Source of the DNA: Fidelibacterota bacterium
Lineage (GTDB): Bacteria > Pseudomonadota > Alphaproteobacteria > Rhodospirillales > Rhodospirillaceae
DNA: 64,000 nt
Assembly: GCA_947476275.1 (NCBI GenBank)
Contig: CANJPQ010000006.1
Location: forward strand, 1-64,000
Direction: 5' to 3'
Below are positions 25,399 through 34,253 of the stretch, piece after piece; position 1 is the stretch's first letter, and the number at the start of each line of letters is the position of its first letter. The notes under the pieces are model-generated. The model saw only the letters and a list, made by a program, of their open reading frames with translations. It searched no databases and was not told where the DNA came from. The position numbers and the translations under genes were made by a program.

Positions 25399-25767
25399 AT
25401 GACCGACTCCTCTTCCGCGCGATCTCGGCTGCGCACGATTGTGGCGCCCAGTGGCGATCATCCCACCATGATCACGCTTAGCGTGCCGTATTCCAGCGGC
25501 CTGCTGACGGTCGAATACGTGCCGGAGCGCTATCTGCTCGAACGGGAGAGCTTCAAGGACTATCTGAAAGTCGTTCCCGGAGCCGCCGTTGAGCAGCTCG
25601 TCGCCACCATCGTCGACGATCTCGCCAATGAGATCGTGGCGAAGTCCCTGCGCGTCACCTTCGTCACCGAGGAGGCCGGCTCGACTTACACCGTGACCAT
25701 GCAGGACAGTCCGGGCGAATGGGTCACCCGGTTCACCGAACGCATGAAGCCGCGCGATCGGTCATGA
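25399..25767 (+). CDS. Small QueF-like T-fold protein lacking the catalytic Cys
   Basis: A 122-residue protein. Residues 37-56 (TVEYVPERYLLERESFKDYL) and 64-90 (VEQLVATIVDDLANEIVAKS) resemble the substrate-binding Glu strand, helix and following segment of the T-fold nitrile reductase QueF (YxP...ExKSLKxYL...IxxDL). The QueF catalytic CPVTGQPD-type segment is absent, and there is no Cys at all. It is therefore unlikely to be a preQ0 reductase and may be a binding-only T-fold protein. I chose the ATG just after the FliK-like gene; its stop codon overlaps the J-domain gene (ATGA). A flagellar role is suggested only by location. Confidence 0.7.
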   Translation: MTDSSSARSRLRTIVAPSGDHPTMITLSVPYSSGLLTVEYVPERYLLERESFKDYLKVVPGAAVEQLVATIVDDLANEIVAKSLRVTFVTEEAGSTYTVTMQDSPGEWVTRFTERMKPRDRS

Positions 25768-26948
25768 GCGGTCGCGATCCCAAAGGCTACTACGTCGCGT
25801 TGGGCGTCGAGGTCGAGTGCGATATCGCCGCGATCAAGTCCGCGTTCCGCACCAAGGCGAAGCGTCTTCATCCGGATTTCAATCCGTCACCGATCGCGGC
25901 GAAGCAGTTCAATCGGCTGCACGAAGCGTATGCCACGCTGATCGATCCGAAGAAGCGCGCGGCCTACGATCGCCCGTGGAAGGACACACCGCGGCCCGAG
26001 GAGAAGCCCCGCGAACGCACCACGGAGACGCCACCGCGTCCTGAACCGCGCCCCGGAGCGCAACCGGAGCAGCGCGCCGCCGAGCCGCCGCCGCGCGCGA
26101 CACCGCGTCCGGCCGAGCCGCCACCGAAACGCGCAGCCGCGGATGCACCTGTGCTGTGTCAGTGCGGCCAACTCACCGCGCAGCCGCGCTATGTCTTGTT
26201 CGACATGGTCTGGGGACGCGTGAAGCGTGTGCAGCGGCGCACCCTCGGCGGCGTGTACTGCCGCGCGTGCGCCGACAAGGCTGCGATCCGCGCCACGCTC
26301 GTGAGCTGGGTCGCCGGTTGGTGGGCGTGGCCGGACGGTCCGCGCGAAACCATCAGGGCCGTGCTGAACAATATTCGCGGCGGCCGCAAGCCGGCGGACC
26401 GCAACGCGCGTCTATTGCTACGCCAAGCGCGCGCCTTCGCCGCCCGCGGCGATATGGAACTCGCGCGCAATGCGGCGCTGCAGGCGCGCGCTTACGCGAG
26501 CGCCACCGATGTGCGCGGCGATGTCGAACGGATGATCGCCACCATCGGCTTACCCACCGGGCGGGTGCTCAAGGACCGCTGGTCGCAGCCCGGATGGGCG
26601 CCGACGATCCAGATTTTGCCGCTGGCCGTGGTCGGTGCGATCATCGCCATGAGCGCCACCATCGCGATCCGCACCCCGGGGCCGACGACGCCGGTCGCGG
26701 TCAAGCCTGCGCCGGCCGTGGTGGAAACGTTGGAACTCAAGCCGGCGCCGACGTCATTCAAAGTCGTGAGCGAAGTGGCCGCGTTGCGCACGGGGCCCAG
26801 CGACGTCTTCGAAGTCGTGACAACGCTTGCCAAAGGCGATCAGGTCATCGCACTCGAAACCGATCCCACCGGGGCATGGATGCGGGTGTCGCTGGAGGAT
26901 GGACGCATGGGGTTCGTGGCGTCAGCGAACCTCAGTCTGGGGAAATAA
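25764..26948 (+). CDS. J-domain / Cys-motif / SH3 membrane protein
   Basis: A 394-residue multidomain protein. Residues 6-72 form a J-domain with HPD at 36-38. A Pro/Glu/Arg-rich linker spans about 73-125. CQC (132-134) and CRAC (166-169) could bind a metal. Helical repeats fill 205-265, a single transmembrane segment lies at 284-302, and an SH3-like domain fills 332-392 (VSEVAALRTGPSDVFEVV, then GRMGFVASANL). SH3_3 domains of this kind usually face the periplasm and bind cell-wall material. The J-domain would recruit DnaK in the cytoplasm. The start overlaps the preceding stop codon, indicating coupling to the T-fold protein. I know no characterised protein with this architecture. Confidence 0.8.
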   Translation: MSGRDPKGYYVALGVEVECDIAAIKSAFRTKAKRLHPDFNPSPIAAKQFNRLHEAYATLIDPKKRAAYDRPWKDTPRPEEKPRERTTETPPRPEPRPGAQPEQRAAEPPPRATPRPAEPPPKRAAADAPVLCQCGQLTAQPRYVLFDMVWGRVKRVQRRTLGGVYCRACADKAAIRATLVSWVAGWWAWPDGPRETIRAVLNNIRGGRKPADRNARLLLRQARAFAARGDMELARNAALQARAYASATDVRGDVERMIATIGLPTGRVLKDRWSQPGWAPTIQILPLAVVGAIIAMSATIAIRTPGPTTPVAVKPAPAVVETLELKPAPTSFKVVSEVAALRTGPSDVFEVVTTLAKGDQVIALETDPTGAWMRVSLEDGRMGFVASANLSLGK

Positions 26949-26951
26949 GCC

Positions 26952-27383
26952 TCAGACCCCAGCCGGTCTGCGCCGATGGAGCGTAAGCCCCATCTCGTCG
27001 AGTTCGATCTGCTCGATGCGTGCTTCTTCAGCTTCGTCCTTCGCTTCGCGCGCCTCTTGTGTGACCTCGAAAGTCTTTAGGCGGCGGAAGGTGTCGGCCA
27101 ATTCGTCGCGCGCGACTTCGATGGCGCGGCGCACCTCGACCAACAAGGCGTCCATGTTCTTTTTGCGCTCTTCGCAGCGGCCCAGATACGGCACGAGGGT
27201 GTAGCGCTCGGTGGGGCTGGCCTGGCCCGCCAGCGACATTTCGGCGCGCATCTCTTCGGCGAGTGCGGCCTGATTCGCGAGAATGGACTCTTCGCGCCGC
27301 ATGAGGGCGGCAACTTCGCGCTGCTTTTCATCAACATCCCATTTGCGGATGCGGATCAGCGTATAGAGATCTTTGCGGGCCAC
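26952..27383 (-). CDS. fliJ: Flagellar export protein FliJ-like
   Basis: A 143-residue, highly charged, almost wholly helical protein (coiled coil from about 10 to 135). LYTLIRIRKWDVDEKQREVA is typical of alphaproteobacterial FliJ. FliJ is the stalk-like partner of the FliI ATPase in the flagellar export apparatus. It starts at a GTG 10 bp after fliI and ends three bases from the convergent J-domain gene. Confidence 0.85.
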   Translation of the reverse strand: MARKDLYTLIRIRKWDVDEKQREVAALMRREESILANQAALAEEMRAEMSLAGQASPTERYTLVPYLGRCEERKKNMDALLVEVRRAIEVARDELADTFRRLKTFEVTQEAREAKDEAEEARIEQIELDEMGLTLHRRRPAGV

Positions 27384-27393
27384 CGCCTATCCC

Positions 27394-28779
27394 TCAACGC
27401 CGCGCCGGCGGTGCCGGTTTGGCGGCTGCGGCTTCCATCGGCGGCATCGGGGTCGCCGGCGCCAGCGCTTCGGCGAGCAGCTTGTAACAGGTCGCGAGAT
27501 CGGTCTTGTCGGTCTTCAACTGCCGCAAGATCGCTTCAATGCGCGGGAAGTAGTAGATCGCTTCATCCACTTCCGCGTTCGAGCCCTTGCGATAGGCGCC
27601 CAGGCGGATCAGTTCCGCCATGTCCTCGTATGTCGAGATGATCTTGCGCGCGCGTGCGATCAGGGCGTTCTGGTCGTCCTCGTTGCAACCCGGCATGGTC
27701 CGCGAAATCGAGCGCAGGATGTTGAGCGCAGGATAGCGCCCGCGTTCGGCGATCGCGCGGTCGAGGACGATGTGCCCGTCGAGAATGCCGCGCACCGCGT
27801 CCGAGATCGGTTCGTTGTGGTCATCGCCTTCGACCAGCACGGTGAACAGGCCGGTGATGTTACCGCTTTTCTTGCGCCCAGGTCCCGCGCGCTCGAGCAG
27901 CTTCGGCAATTCAGCGAACACCGTCGGCGTGTAGCCTTTGGCGGCGGGCGGCTCACCGGCGGACAGCGAGATCTCGCGCTGGGCCATGGAGAAGCGGGTC
28001 ACCGAGTCCATCAGGCACAGAACGTTCTTGCCCTGATCGCGGAAGTATTCAGCGACAGACAGGGTCACGTATGCGGCCTGACGGCGCATCAAAGGCGGTT
28101 CGTCGGACGTCGCGACGATGACAACGCTGCGGGCGAGACCTTCCGGCCCGAGATCGTCTTCGATGAATTCGCGCGCTTCGCGGCCGCGCTCGCCCACCAG
28201 GCCGACCACGGTGACGTCGGCGTTGGTGTAACGCGCCATCATGGACAGGACCGTGGACTTGCCTACACCGGAGCCGGCGAAGATGCCCATGCGCTGCCCC
28301 TGGCAGCAGGTGGTGAAGAGGTTGATGGCGCGGATGCCGAGGTCGAGCTTGCCGCCGACCCGCTTGCGTTGATGTGCCGGCGGCGGCGGCGCCTTGATCG
28401 GATACGCCACGGTGCCGTCCACGAGCGGACCTTCGTCGTCGATCGGCCGTCCCATGGCGTCGATCACCCGGCCGAGCCACTTGTCGCTCGGGTACACAGC
28501 CGGCGCCGCATCGGCGATTTCGGCCCGGCAGCCCAGCCCGATCCCCTCGAGGGGACCGAACGGCATGGCCAGGGCACGACCTTCCCGAAAACCCACAACT
28601 TCGCAGGGGACAATCCGGCCATCCCGCGAGACGATGTTGCACCGGTCGCCGATGGAGAGATTGTTCTGAACCCCGGCAACCTCGACCAAAAGCCCCTGCA
28701 CAGCCGCGACCTTGCCGAAGACCTGATGGGTCGCCAGGCGCTCTAGGTTGGACTCAAAGGCAGTCAGGGCAGCCGTCAT
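27394..28779 (-). CDS. fliI: Flagellum-specific ATPase FliI
   Basis: A 461-residue F1-beta-like ATPase of the flagellar type III export system. Conserved features are [17 protein letters not shown], Walker [51 protein letters not shown], and the C-terminal region with [12 protein letters not shown]. The gene is divergent from ctrA across about 207 bp, and fliJ follows. A GTTAAC-containing inverted repeat lies about 40 bp upstream of its start codon. Confidence 0.97.
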   Translation of the reverse strand: MTAALTAFESNLERLATHQVFGKVAAVQGLLVEVAGVQNNLSIGDRCNIVSRDGRIVPCEVVGFREGRALAMPFGPLEGIGLGCRAEIADAAPAVYPSDKWLGRVIDAMGRPIDDEGPLVDGTVAYPIKAPPPPAHQRKRVGGKLDLGIRAINLFTTCCQGQRMGIFAGSGVGKSTVLSMMARYTNADVTVVGLVGERGREAREFIEDDLGPEGLARSVVIVATSDEPPLMRRQAAYVTLSVAEYFRDQGKNVLCLMDSVTRFSMAQREISLSAGEPPAAKGYTPTVFAELPKLLERAGPGRKKSGNITGLFTVLVEGDDHNEPISDAVRGILDGHIVLDRAIAERGRYPALNILRSISRTMPGCNEDDQNALIARARKIISTYEDMAELIRLGAYRKGSNAEVDEAIYYFPRIEAILRQLKTDKTDLATCYKLLAEALAPATPMPPMEAAAAKPAPPARR

Positions 28780-28816
28780 ACAGGCTCCGGACGTGAAGGT
28801 GAGGCAGCCTACTTTG

Positions 28817-28834
28817 TTAACGAAACCTCGTTAA
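28817..28834. promoter_or_regulatory. TTAACGA-AACC-TCGTTAA inverted repeat, candidate CtrA site
   Basis: A perfect 7-4-7 inverted repeat in the fliI/ctrA divergent region, 38 bp from the fliI start and 153 bp from the ctrA start. Both arms contain the TTAAC element recognised by CtrA. A second GTTAAC lies at 28935-28940 close to ctrA. It fits autoregulation of ctrA and control of fliI-fliJ, but the spacing differs from TTAA-N7-TTAA. Confidence 0.5.
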
Positions 28835-28886
28835 TACGCGGTAAACCCGGTGGTTTTTTCAGCCAACCGGCGGCTGATTTTCGGGG

Positions 28887-28928
28887 GAATCCGACGCGAC
28901 TCGCAGGTTTTATTAGAAATCGCGATTC
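28887..28928. promoter_or_regulatory. Three GANTC sites upstream of ctrA
   Basis: GAATC (28887), GACTC (28898) and GATTC (28924) lie within 42 bp, about 60-100 bp before the ctrA start. GANTC is the target of the cell-cycle methyltransferase CcrM, and methylation of such a site in the Caulobacter ctrA P1 promoter represses transcription. Confidence 0.55.
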
Positions 28929-28986
28929 AGCCATGTTAACATCTTTGATCTGTCGTAGTGGGCTGATATCAGCGGGGCACAATATC

Positions 28987-29712
28987 ATGCGTATCCTGTT
29001 AGTTGAGGACGATCCCTCAACCGCGCAAGCCATCACCACCATGCTCCGCAAGGAAGCGTGGGTCATCGACTCAACCGATCTCGGCGAAGACGGCCTCGAC
29101 CTCGGTAAGATCTACGATTACGACCTGATCATTCTCGATCTGATGCTGCCGGACATGGACGGGATGGATGTCATCCGCCAGCTGCGCAGTTCCAAGATCG
29201 CCACCCCGGTGCTGATCCTGTCCGGCCTCACGGAAGCCGACAAGAAGGTGCAGGGCTTCGGCGTCGGCGCCGACGACTACCTCACCAAGCCGTTCAACCG
29301 CGAAGAACTGGTGGCCCGCATTCAAGCCATCGTTCGCCGCTCGAAGGGCCATGCCCAGCCGAAAGTCACGGTGGGACGCCTGACGGTAAACCTCGAAGCG
29401 CGCACCGCGGAAGTGGACAATGCGCCGCTGCACCTGACCGGCAAGGAATACGGCATCCTCGAGCTGCTCGCCCTGCGCAAGGGCACGACGCTCACGAAAG
29501 AGCAGTTCCTGAATCACCTTTACGGCGGCATGGACGAGCCGGAACTCAAGATCATCGACGTCTTCATCTGCAAGCTCCGCAAGAAGCTTGCGACCGCCAC
29601 GGGCGGCGAGAGCTACATCGAGACCGTATGGGGCCGCGGCTACGTGCTGCGCGAAGCCGAAGAAGCCGAAGGCACCCAGGGCGGCGTCACCAAGAAGGCC
29701 GCCGTGGCCTAA
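28987..29712 (+). CDS. ctrA: Cell-cycle response regulator CtrA
   Basis: A 241-residue OmpR/PhoB-family regulator. The receiver domain has acidic residues at 8-9, phosphoacceptor Asp51 ([12 protein letters not shown]), and Lys in TKPFNR. The winged-helix domain (about 125-230) has [18 protein letters not shown] and [13 protein letters not shown], with [16 protein letters not shown], closely matching CtrA. In alphaproteobacteria it controls flagella, chemotaxis and division. It is divergent from fliI. ChpT, which phosphorylates CtrA in the CckA relay, is encoded about 8 kb away. The C-terminal tail ends KKAAVA. Confidence 0.95.
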   Translation: MRILLVEDDPSTAQAITTMLRKEAWVIDSTDLGEDGLDLGKIYDYDLIILDLMLPDMDGMDVIRQLRSSKIATPVLILSGLTEADKKVQGFGVGADDYLTKPFNREELVARIQAIVRRSKGHAQPKVTVGRLTVNLEARTAEVDNAPLHLTGKEYGILELLALRKGTTLTKEQFLNHLYGGMDEPELKIIDVFICKLRKKLATATGGESYIETVWGRGYVLREAEEAEGTQGGVTKKAAVA

Positions 29713-29740
29713 TCGCCGCGACACAACTGTCTAAAAGTTC

Positions 29741-29769
29741 AAACGGCGGGGTGCAGACCCCGCCGTTTT
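29741..29769 (+). terminator. Intrinsic terminator after ctrA
   Basis: AAACGGCGGGGT and ACCCCGCCGTTT form a perfect 12-bp stem with loop GCAG, ending in TTTT. It starts about 29 bp after the ctrA stop codon and separates ctrA from the RND efflux genes. Confidence 0.9.
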
Positions 29770-29919
29770 CGTGTGCGGGGCGCCGTTCGCCCGACGGGTT
29801 CATGCAAGCCCTTCGGTACGCATGCGGCCCGCGCAACACAGCTGCGACGTCGGCCCCTTTGCCAAAGCCGCCCACGTGCCCTAAACCGACGTGGGATTTA
29901 ATGAACGCCAGGGGACCTC

Positions 29920-31098
29920 ATGGCTTTCGTCGTGCTGGACCGGGTTCGACAGGGTGCGTGCCTGTTGGCTGCGCTGACGCTTCTCGGCGCCTGCGGGGAC
30001 GGTAAGAAGGCGCAAGGCCCGCAAGGTCCCGCCGTGACCGTCGCCCACCCCATCCAAAAGGAAATCGTCGAGAGCGACGAATTCACCGGCCGCTTGGCGG
30101 CGGTGGAGTCGGTCGAGGTGCGCGCCCGCGTCAGCGGTTATCTCGACAAGGTCGCGTTCAAAGCGGGCCAGATGGTGAAGAAGGACGACCCGTTGTTCGT
30201 CATCGATCCGCGCCCGTTCCGGATCGCGGCGGACCAGGCGTCGGCACAACTCGCCAGCGCCAAGGTGAAGGCTGCTACGGCTGACCGGGACCTGGAACGC
30301 GCGCGCGCCCTGCTCGCGGGCAAGAACGTGTCGGAACAGGCATTCGACTTGCGCCTGCAGGCCAAACAAACCGCGGAAGCGGACGTCAAGGTGGCGCAGG
30401 CGAACTACGACAACGCTCGCCTCAATCTTGAATTCACGGAAGTCCGCGCGCCGGTCTCCGGGCGCGTAAGCCGCGAATTGGTGAGCATCGGCAACCTTGT
30501 CACCGGCGGAGCGACCGGTTCGACGCTGCTGACGACCATCGTTTCACTCGATCCGATCTATTTCTATTTCGATGCGGACGAGGCGTCCTACCTGCATTAC
30601 CAACGCATGGCCGAAGAAGGCACGCGGCCGAGTTCGCGCGACGTGCCCAATCCCGTCACGCTTGGCCTGATGGACGAGCAAGGCTTTCCGCACCAGGGCC
30701 ACATGGACTTCGTCGACAATCAGTTCGACCCGGGCACCGGCACCATGCGCGCCCGCGCGGTGTTCCCCAATCCCACCTTGATCCTGACCCCCGGCCAGTT
30801 CGCGCGCCTGAGCCTGCCCGGCAGCGGCAAATATCTCGCGACCCTCATCCCCGACGAGGCGGTCGGGTCTGACCAAGCGCTGCGCGTGGTGTATGTGGTC
30901 GGCGACGACAACAAAGCCCTGGCGCGGACGGTCAAGCTGGGGCCCCTGGTCGATGGCCTGCGCATTGTCCGCAGCGGCCTTGAGCCTAGTGACTGGATCG
31001 TCGTGAAAGGCCTGCAACGGGTGCGCGCCGGGGCGACGGTCAGCCCGCAACGCGAGGGACAAGGCGCCGAAGCGAAAGACTCCGCGCACAAGCCATGA
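29920..31098 (+). CDS. RND efflux membrane-fusion lipoprotein
   Basis: A 392-residue periplasmic adaptor of the AcrA/MexA type. The signal ends in a lipobox LLGAC with Cys25 as lipidation site. The barrel-sandwich halves include VRARVSGYLDKVAFKAGQMV and FTEVRAPVSGRVSR, with a coiled-coil hairpin between. The C-terminal part (QALRVVYVVGDDNKALARTV) is typical. ATGAACGCC-like spacing with AGGGGA before the start supports the ATG. Its stop overlaps the start of the RND permease by four bases. No outer-membrane factor gene lies beside it. Confidence 0.95.
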   Translation: MAFVVLDRVRQGACLLAALTLLGACGDGKKAQGPQGPAVTVAHPIQKEIVESDEFTGRLAAVESVEVRARVSGYLDKVAFKAGQMVKKDDPLFVIDPRPFRIAADQASAQLASAKVKAATADRDLERARALLAGKNVSEQAFDLRLQAKQTAEADVKVAQANYDNARLNLEFTEVRAPVSGRVSRELVSIGNLVTGGATGSTLLTTIVSLDPIYFYFDADEASYLHYQRMAEEGTRPSSRDVPNPVTLGLMDEQGFPHQGHMDFVDNQFDPGTGTMRARAVFPNPTLILTPGQFARLSLPGSGKYLATLIPDEAVGSDQALRVVYVVGDDNKALARTVKLGPLVDGLRIVRSGLEPSDWIVVKGLQRVRAGATVSPQREGQGAEAKDSAHKP

Positions 31099-34000
31099 AG
31101 ATCAGCCGCTTCTTCATAGACCGGCCGATCTTCGCGATGGTGATTTCCATCGTGATCGTCGCCGTGGGCGCCCTTTCCTTCATCGCCTTGCCGACGGCGC
31201 AGTATCCCGAGATCGCGCCCCCGACCATCGTCGTGACGGCCCAATATCCCGGCGCGAACGCGCAGATCGTGGCCGAGAACGTCGCCCAGCCCATCGAGCA
31301 GCAGGTCAACGGCGTCGAGGGCATGCTTTACATGATGTCGCAGGCGACCGGCGACGGACGCCTGACGCTGACCATCACCTTCAAGCCCGGAACCGATATC
31401 CAAGCCGCCCAGGTGCTGGTGCAGAATCGCATTGCCGTTGCCCTGCCCGCGCTGCCCGATCAAGTCCGCGCGCTCGGCGTCGTCACCGACAAGGCATCGC
31501 CCGACATCCTGATGGTCGTCCAGCTCATTTCACCGAAGCGTACGCGCAGCCAACTCTACATCTCTAACTTCGCGACCTTGCAGATTCAGGACCGTCTCGC
31601 GCGCCTCGAAGGCGTGGGGCAAGTTCAGCTGTTCGGCGCCCGCGACTTCAGCATGCGCGTGTGGCTCGACCCTGACAAACTTGCCAGCCTCAACATGACC
31701 GCGACAGATGTCGTGCAGGCTCTGCGTCAGGAGAACGTGCAGATCGCCGGCGGCGCGGTCGGCGAGCAGCCGGTGGCAGCCTCGCCCTCGTTCGAAACCA
31801 AGCTCAATCTGCAAGGCCGGCTGAAGACACCGGAGGAATTCGAGAACGTTATCGTCAAGAACGGCGCCGACGGACGCCTCACGCGGCTCAAGGACGTCGC
31901 GCGCGTTGAACTGGGTGCGCTCGACTACAGCACCTCCGGGATGCTGAACGGCAAACAGGCAGTTTCCATCCGTGTCGCGCAACGGCCCGGTTCCAATGCG
32001 GTTGCGACGGCGCGCGCAATCAAGACGACGATGGCGGAGCTTTCCAAGTCCTTCCCGGACGACATTGAATATCAGATCGGGTTCAATCCCACCCAGTTCA
32101 TCGAAGAAACCATTGTCGAGCTCAATCGCACGATCCTCGAAGCTGCGGCGCTGGTCGTCCTCGTCATTCTGGTGTTCCTCCAGAACTGGCGCGCGGCGGT
32201 CATTCCGATTGTCGCCATGCCGATCTCGCTCGTCGGCACATTCGCGGCCATGGCCGCATTCGGCTATTCGATCAACAACCTGACGCTGTTCGGGCTCGTG
32301 CTGGCGGTCGGAATCGTGGTCGACGATGCGATCGTCGTCGTGGAAAGCATCGAGCGATACATGCACGAGGGACTTTCGCCCAAGGACGCCGCGCGCCGGA
32401 CCATGGACGAAGTCGGTTCGGCCTTGGTTTCCATCGCGGTGGTCCTGGTGTCGGTGTTCCTGCCGACTGCGTTCCTGGGGGGCATCACCGGCGCGTTCTA
32501 CCGCCAATTCGCCATCACAGTGGCGGTCGCAACCGTCATCTCATGCTTTACATCATTGACCCTGAGCCCGGCCTTGGGCGCGTTGTTATTGCGCCCCGCG
32601 CAATCCACGCCGGGTGAGCGTCCGCACAACGCATTGGAGCAGTTCAAAACCTGGTTCAATACGAACTTCAGCCGGCTGAGTGCGAATTACAGCGCGCTCG
32701 TTAGCCGCAACATCCGCCGCCCCGCCCTAATGCTTGCGATTTATGCGGGGCTGATCGCCATCGCCGCGGTGATGTTCGTGCGCACACCGCGCGGCTTCAT
32801 TCCGGCGCAGGACAAGGGCTACGTCATCGTTGCCGTGCAACTGCCCGACGGTGCGTCGTTTGGGCGGACCGACGAGGTGATGAAACGGGTGGAACAGATC
32901 GCACGCAATGTGCCGGGCGTCGAGAACACCATCGCGTTCACAGGCTTTTCCGGCACAGTGCGCGTCAACATGACGAACGTGGGCAGCGTGTTTGCAGCCC
33001 TCAAGCCGTTTTCGGACCGCGAGAGCGGGCAGAAGATCATTCAGACCATGCGACAGCGCATGGCGGTCATTACCGATGCCACGGTTCTCGTCATCGCGCC
33101 GCCGACCGTGCAGGGACTGGGCACCGCCGGCGGCTATCAGATGTACGTGGAAGATCGCGGCGGGCGCGGCGTCCAGGCGCTGGCAGACGCCACGCAGGCA
33201 CTGGTGGCGCGCGCCAACCAGACCCCGGGCCTTCAGGCGGTGTTCACCGGATTCCAGGCGAGCAATCCGCAGCTGTTTGTCGATGTCGACCGCGTGCGCG
33301 CGCAGATGCTGCACGTGCCGGTGCAAAGCGTGTTCGATACGTTCCAGATGTACACCGGCGCTTACTACGTGAACGACTTCAACATGCTGGGCCACACCTA
33401 CCGGGTGATGGCGCAAGCCGACGCGCCGTTCCGGGCGGATCGCGACAACATCGCGCGCTTGCGCACCCGCAGCACCACGGGCTCGATGGTGCCGCTGGGA
33501 TCGTTGGTGCGGGTGCGCGAAGCTGCGGGGCCTGCCCGTTTGCCGCATTTCAACCAGTACCCGGCGGCGGAAGTCAGCGGTTCGTCGGCGCCGGGCTATT
33601 CCAGCGCCCAGGGGATGGAGCTGATGGAGAAGGTCGCGAGCGAGGTCCTGCCGGACGGCTTCAGCTTTGAGTGGACGGACATGGCGTATCAGGAAAAGTA
33701 CGCCAGTGGCTCGCCCATCCTGGTGTTCGCGCTCGCGGTGGCATTCGTGTTCCTGGCCCTGTCGGCCCAGTACGAAAGCTGGTCGTTGCCCGTCGCGGTC
33801 ATCCTGATCGTGCCGATGTGCTTGTTCTCCTCTATGCTGGGCATTCTTCTGCGCGGCATGGATAACAACATCCTGACGCAGGTGGCGTTCGTCGTCTTGA
33901 TCGGCCTGGCTGCGAAGAACGCGATCCTGATTGTCGAGTTCGCACGCCAGAAAGAAGACGCAGGCATGTCACGGTATGAGGCCGCTGTCGAAGCCTGCCG

Positions 34001-34253
34001 TCTGCGTCTACGGCCCATCCTCATGACGTCGTTCGCATTTGTATTCGGCGTCATTCCGCTCGCGCTCGCCACCGGCGCGGCCTGGGAACTGCGCCAGACA
34101 TTGGGCACGGCGGTGCTGGCGGGAATGTTGGGCGTGACCGCCTTCGGCTTGATCTTCACGCCGGTGTTCTACGTGGTCATCAGGGGATGGGCGTCGCGGG
34201 ACGCGCAACCGGCGGCGCCGCCTCCGCCGGACGCAAGTCGAACACGCGGCTGA
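31095..34253 (+). CDS. RND efflux permease, HAE1/AcrB type
   Basis: A 1052-residue proton-driven drug/solvent exporter. The N-terminus ISRFFIDRPIFAMVISIVIV is the HAE1 hallmark, followed by two large periplasmic loops and twelve transmembrane helices. GIVVDDAIVVVESIERYM in helix 4 carries the Asp pair of the proton relay. GLAAKNAILIVEFARQ in helix 10 carries the Lys. It forms an operon with the upstream adaptor. Its 3' end overlaps the convergent gene for a membrane glycosyltransferase-like protein by 74 bp. Confidence 0.96.
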   Translation: MKISRFFIDRPIFAMVISIVIVAVGALSFIALPTAQYPEIAPPTIVVTAQYPGANAQIVAENVAQPIEQQVNGVEGMLYMMSQATGDGRLTLTITFKPGTDIQAAQVLVQNRIAVALPALPDQVRALGVVTDKASPDILMVVQLISPKRTRSQLYISNFATLQIQDRLARLEGVGQVQLFGARDFSMRVWLDPDKLASLNMTATDVVQALRQENVQIAGGAVGEQPVAASPSFETKLNLQGRLKTPEEFENVIVKNGADGRLTRLKDVARVELGALDYSTSGMLNGKQAVSIRVAQRPGSNAVATARAIKTTMAELSKSFPDDIEYQIGFNPTQFIEETIVELNRTILEAAALVVLVILVFLQNWRAAVIPIVAMPISLVGTFAAMAAFGYSINNLTLFGLVLAVGIVVDDAIVVVESIERYMHEGLSPKDAARRTMDEVGSALVSIAVVLVSVFLPTAFLGGITGAFYRQFAITVAVATVISCFTSLTLSPALGALLLRPAQSTPGERPHNALEQFKTWFNTNFSRLSANYSALVSRNIRRPALMLAIYAGLIAIAAVMFVRTPRGFIPAQDKGYVIVAVQLPDGASFGRTDEVMKRVEQIARNVPGVENTIAFTGFSGTVRVNMTNVGSVFAALKPFSDRESGQKIIQTMRQRMAVITDATVLVIAPPTVQGLGTAGGYQMYVEDRGGRGVQALADATQALVARANQTPGLQAVFTGFQASNPQLFVDVDRVRAQMLHVPVQSVFDTFQMYTGAYYVNDFNMLGHTYRVMAQADAPFRADRDNIARLRTRSTTGSMVPLGSLVRVREAAGPARLPHFNQYPAAEVSGSSAPGYSSAQGMELMEKVASEVLPDGFSFEWTDMAYQEKYASGSPILVFALAVAFVFLALSAQYESWSLPVAVILIVPMCLFSSMLGILLRGMDNNILTQVAFVVLIGLAAKNAILIVEFARQKEDAGMSRYEAAVEACRLRLRPILMTSFAFVFGVIPLALATGAAWELRQTLGTAVLAGMLGVTAFGLIFTPVFYVVIRGWASRDAQPAAPPPPDASRTRG

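Noticed and set aside
25399-25767. Functional QueF (preQ0 reductase)
   Set aside because: No cysteine in the whole protein and no CPVTGQPD-like segment.
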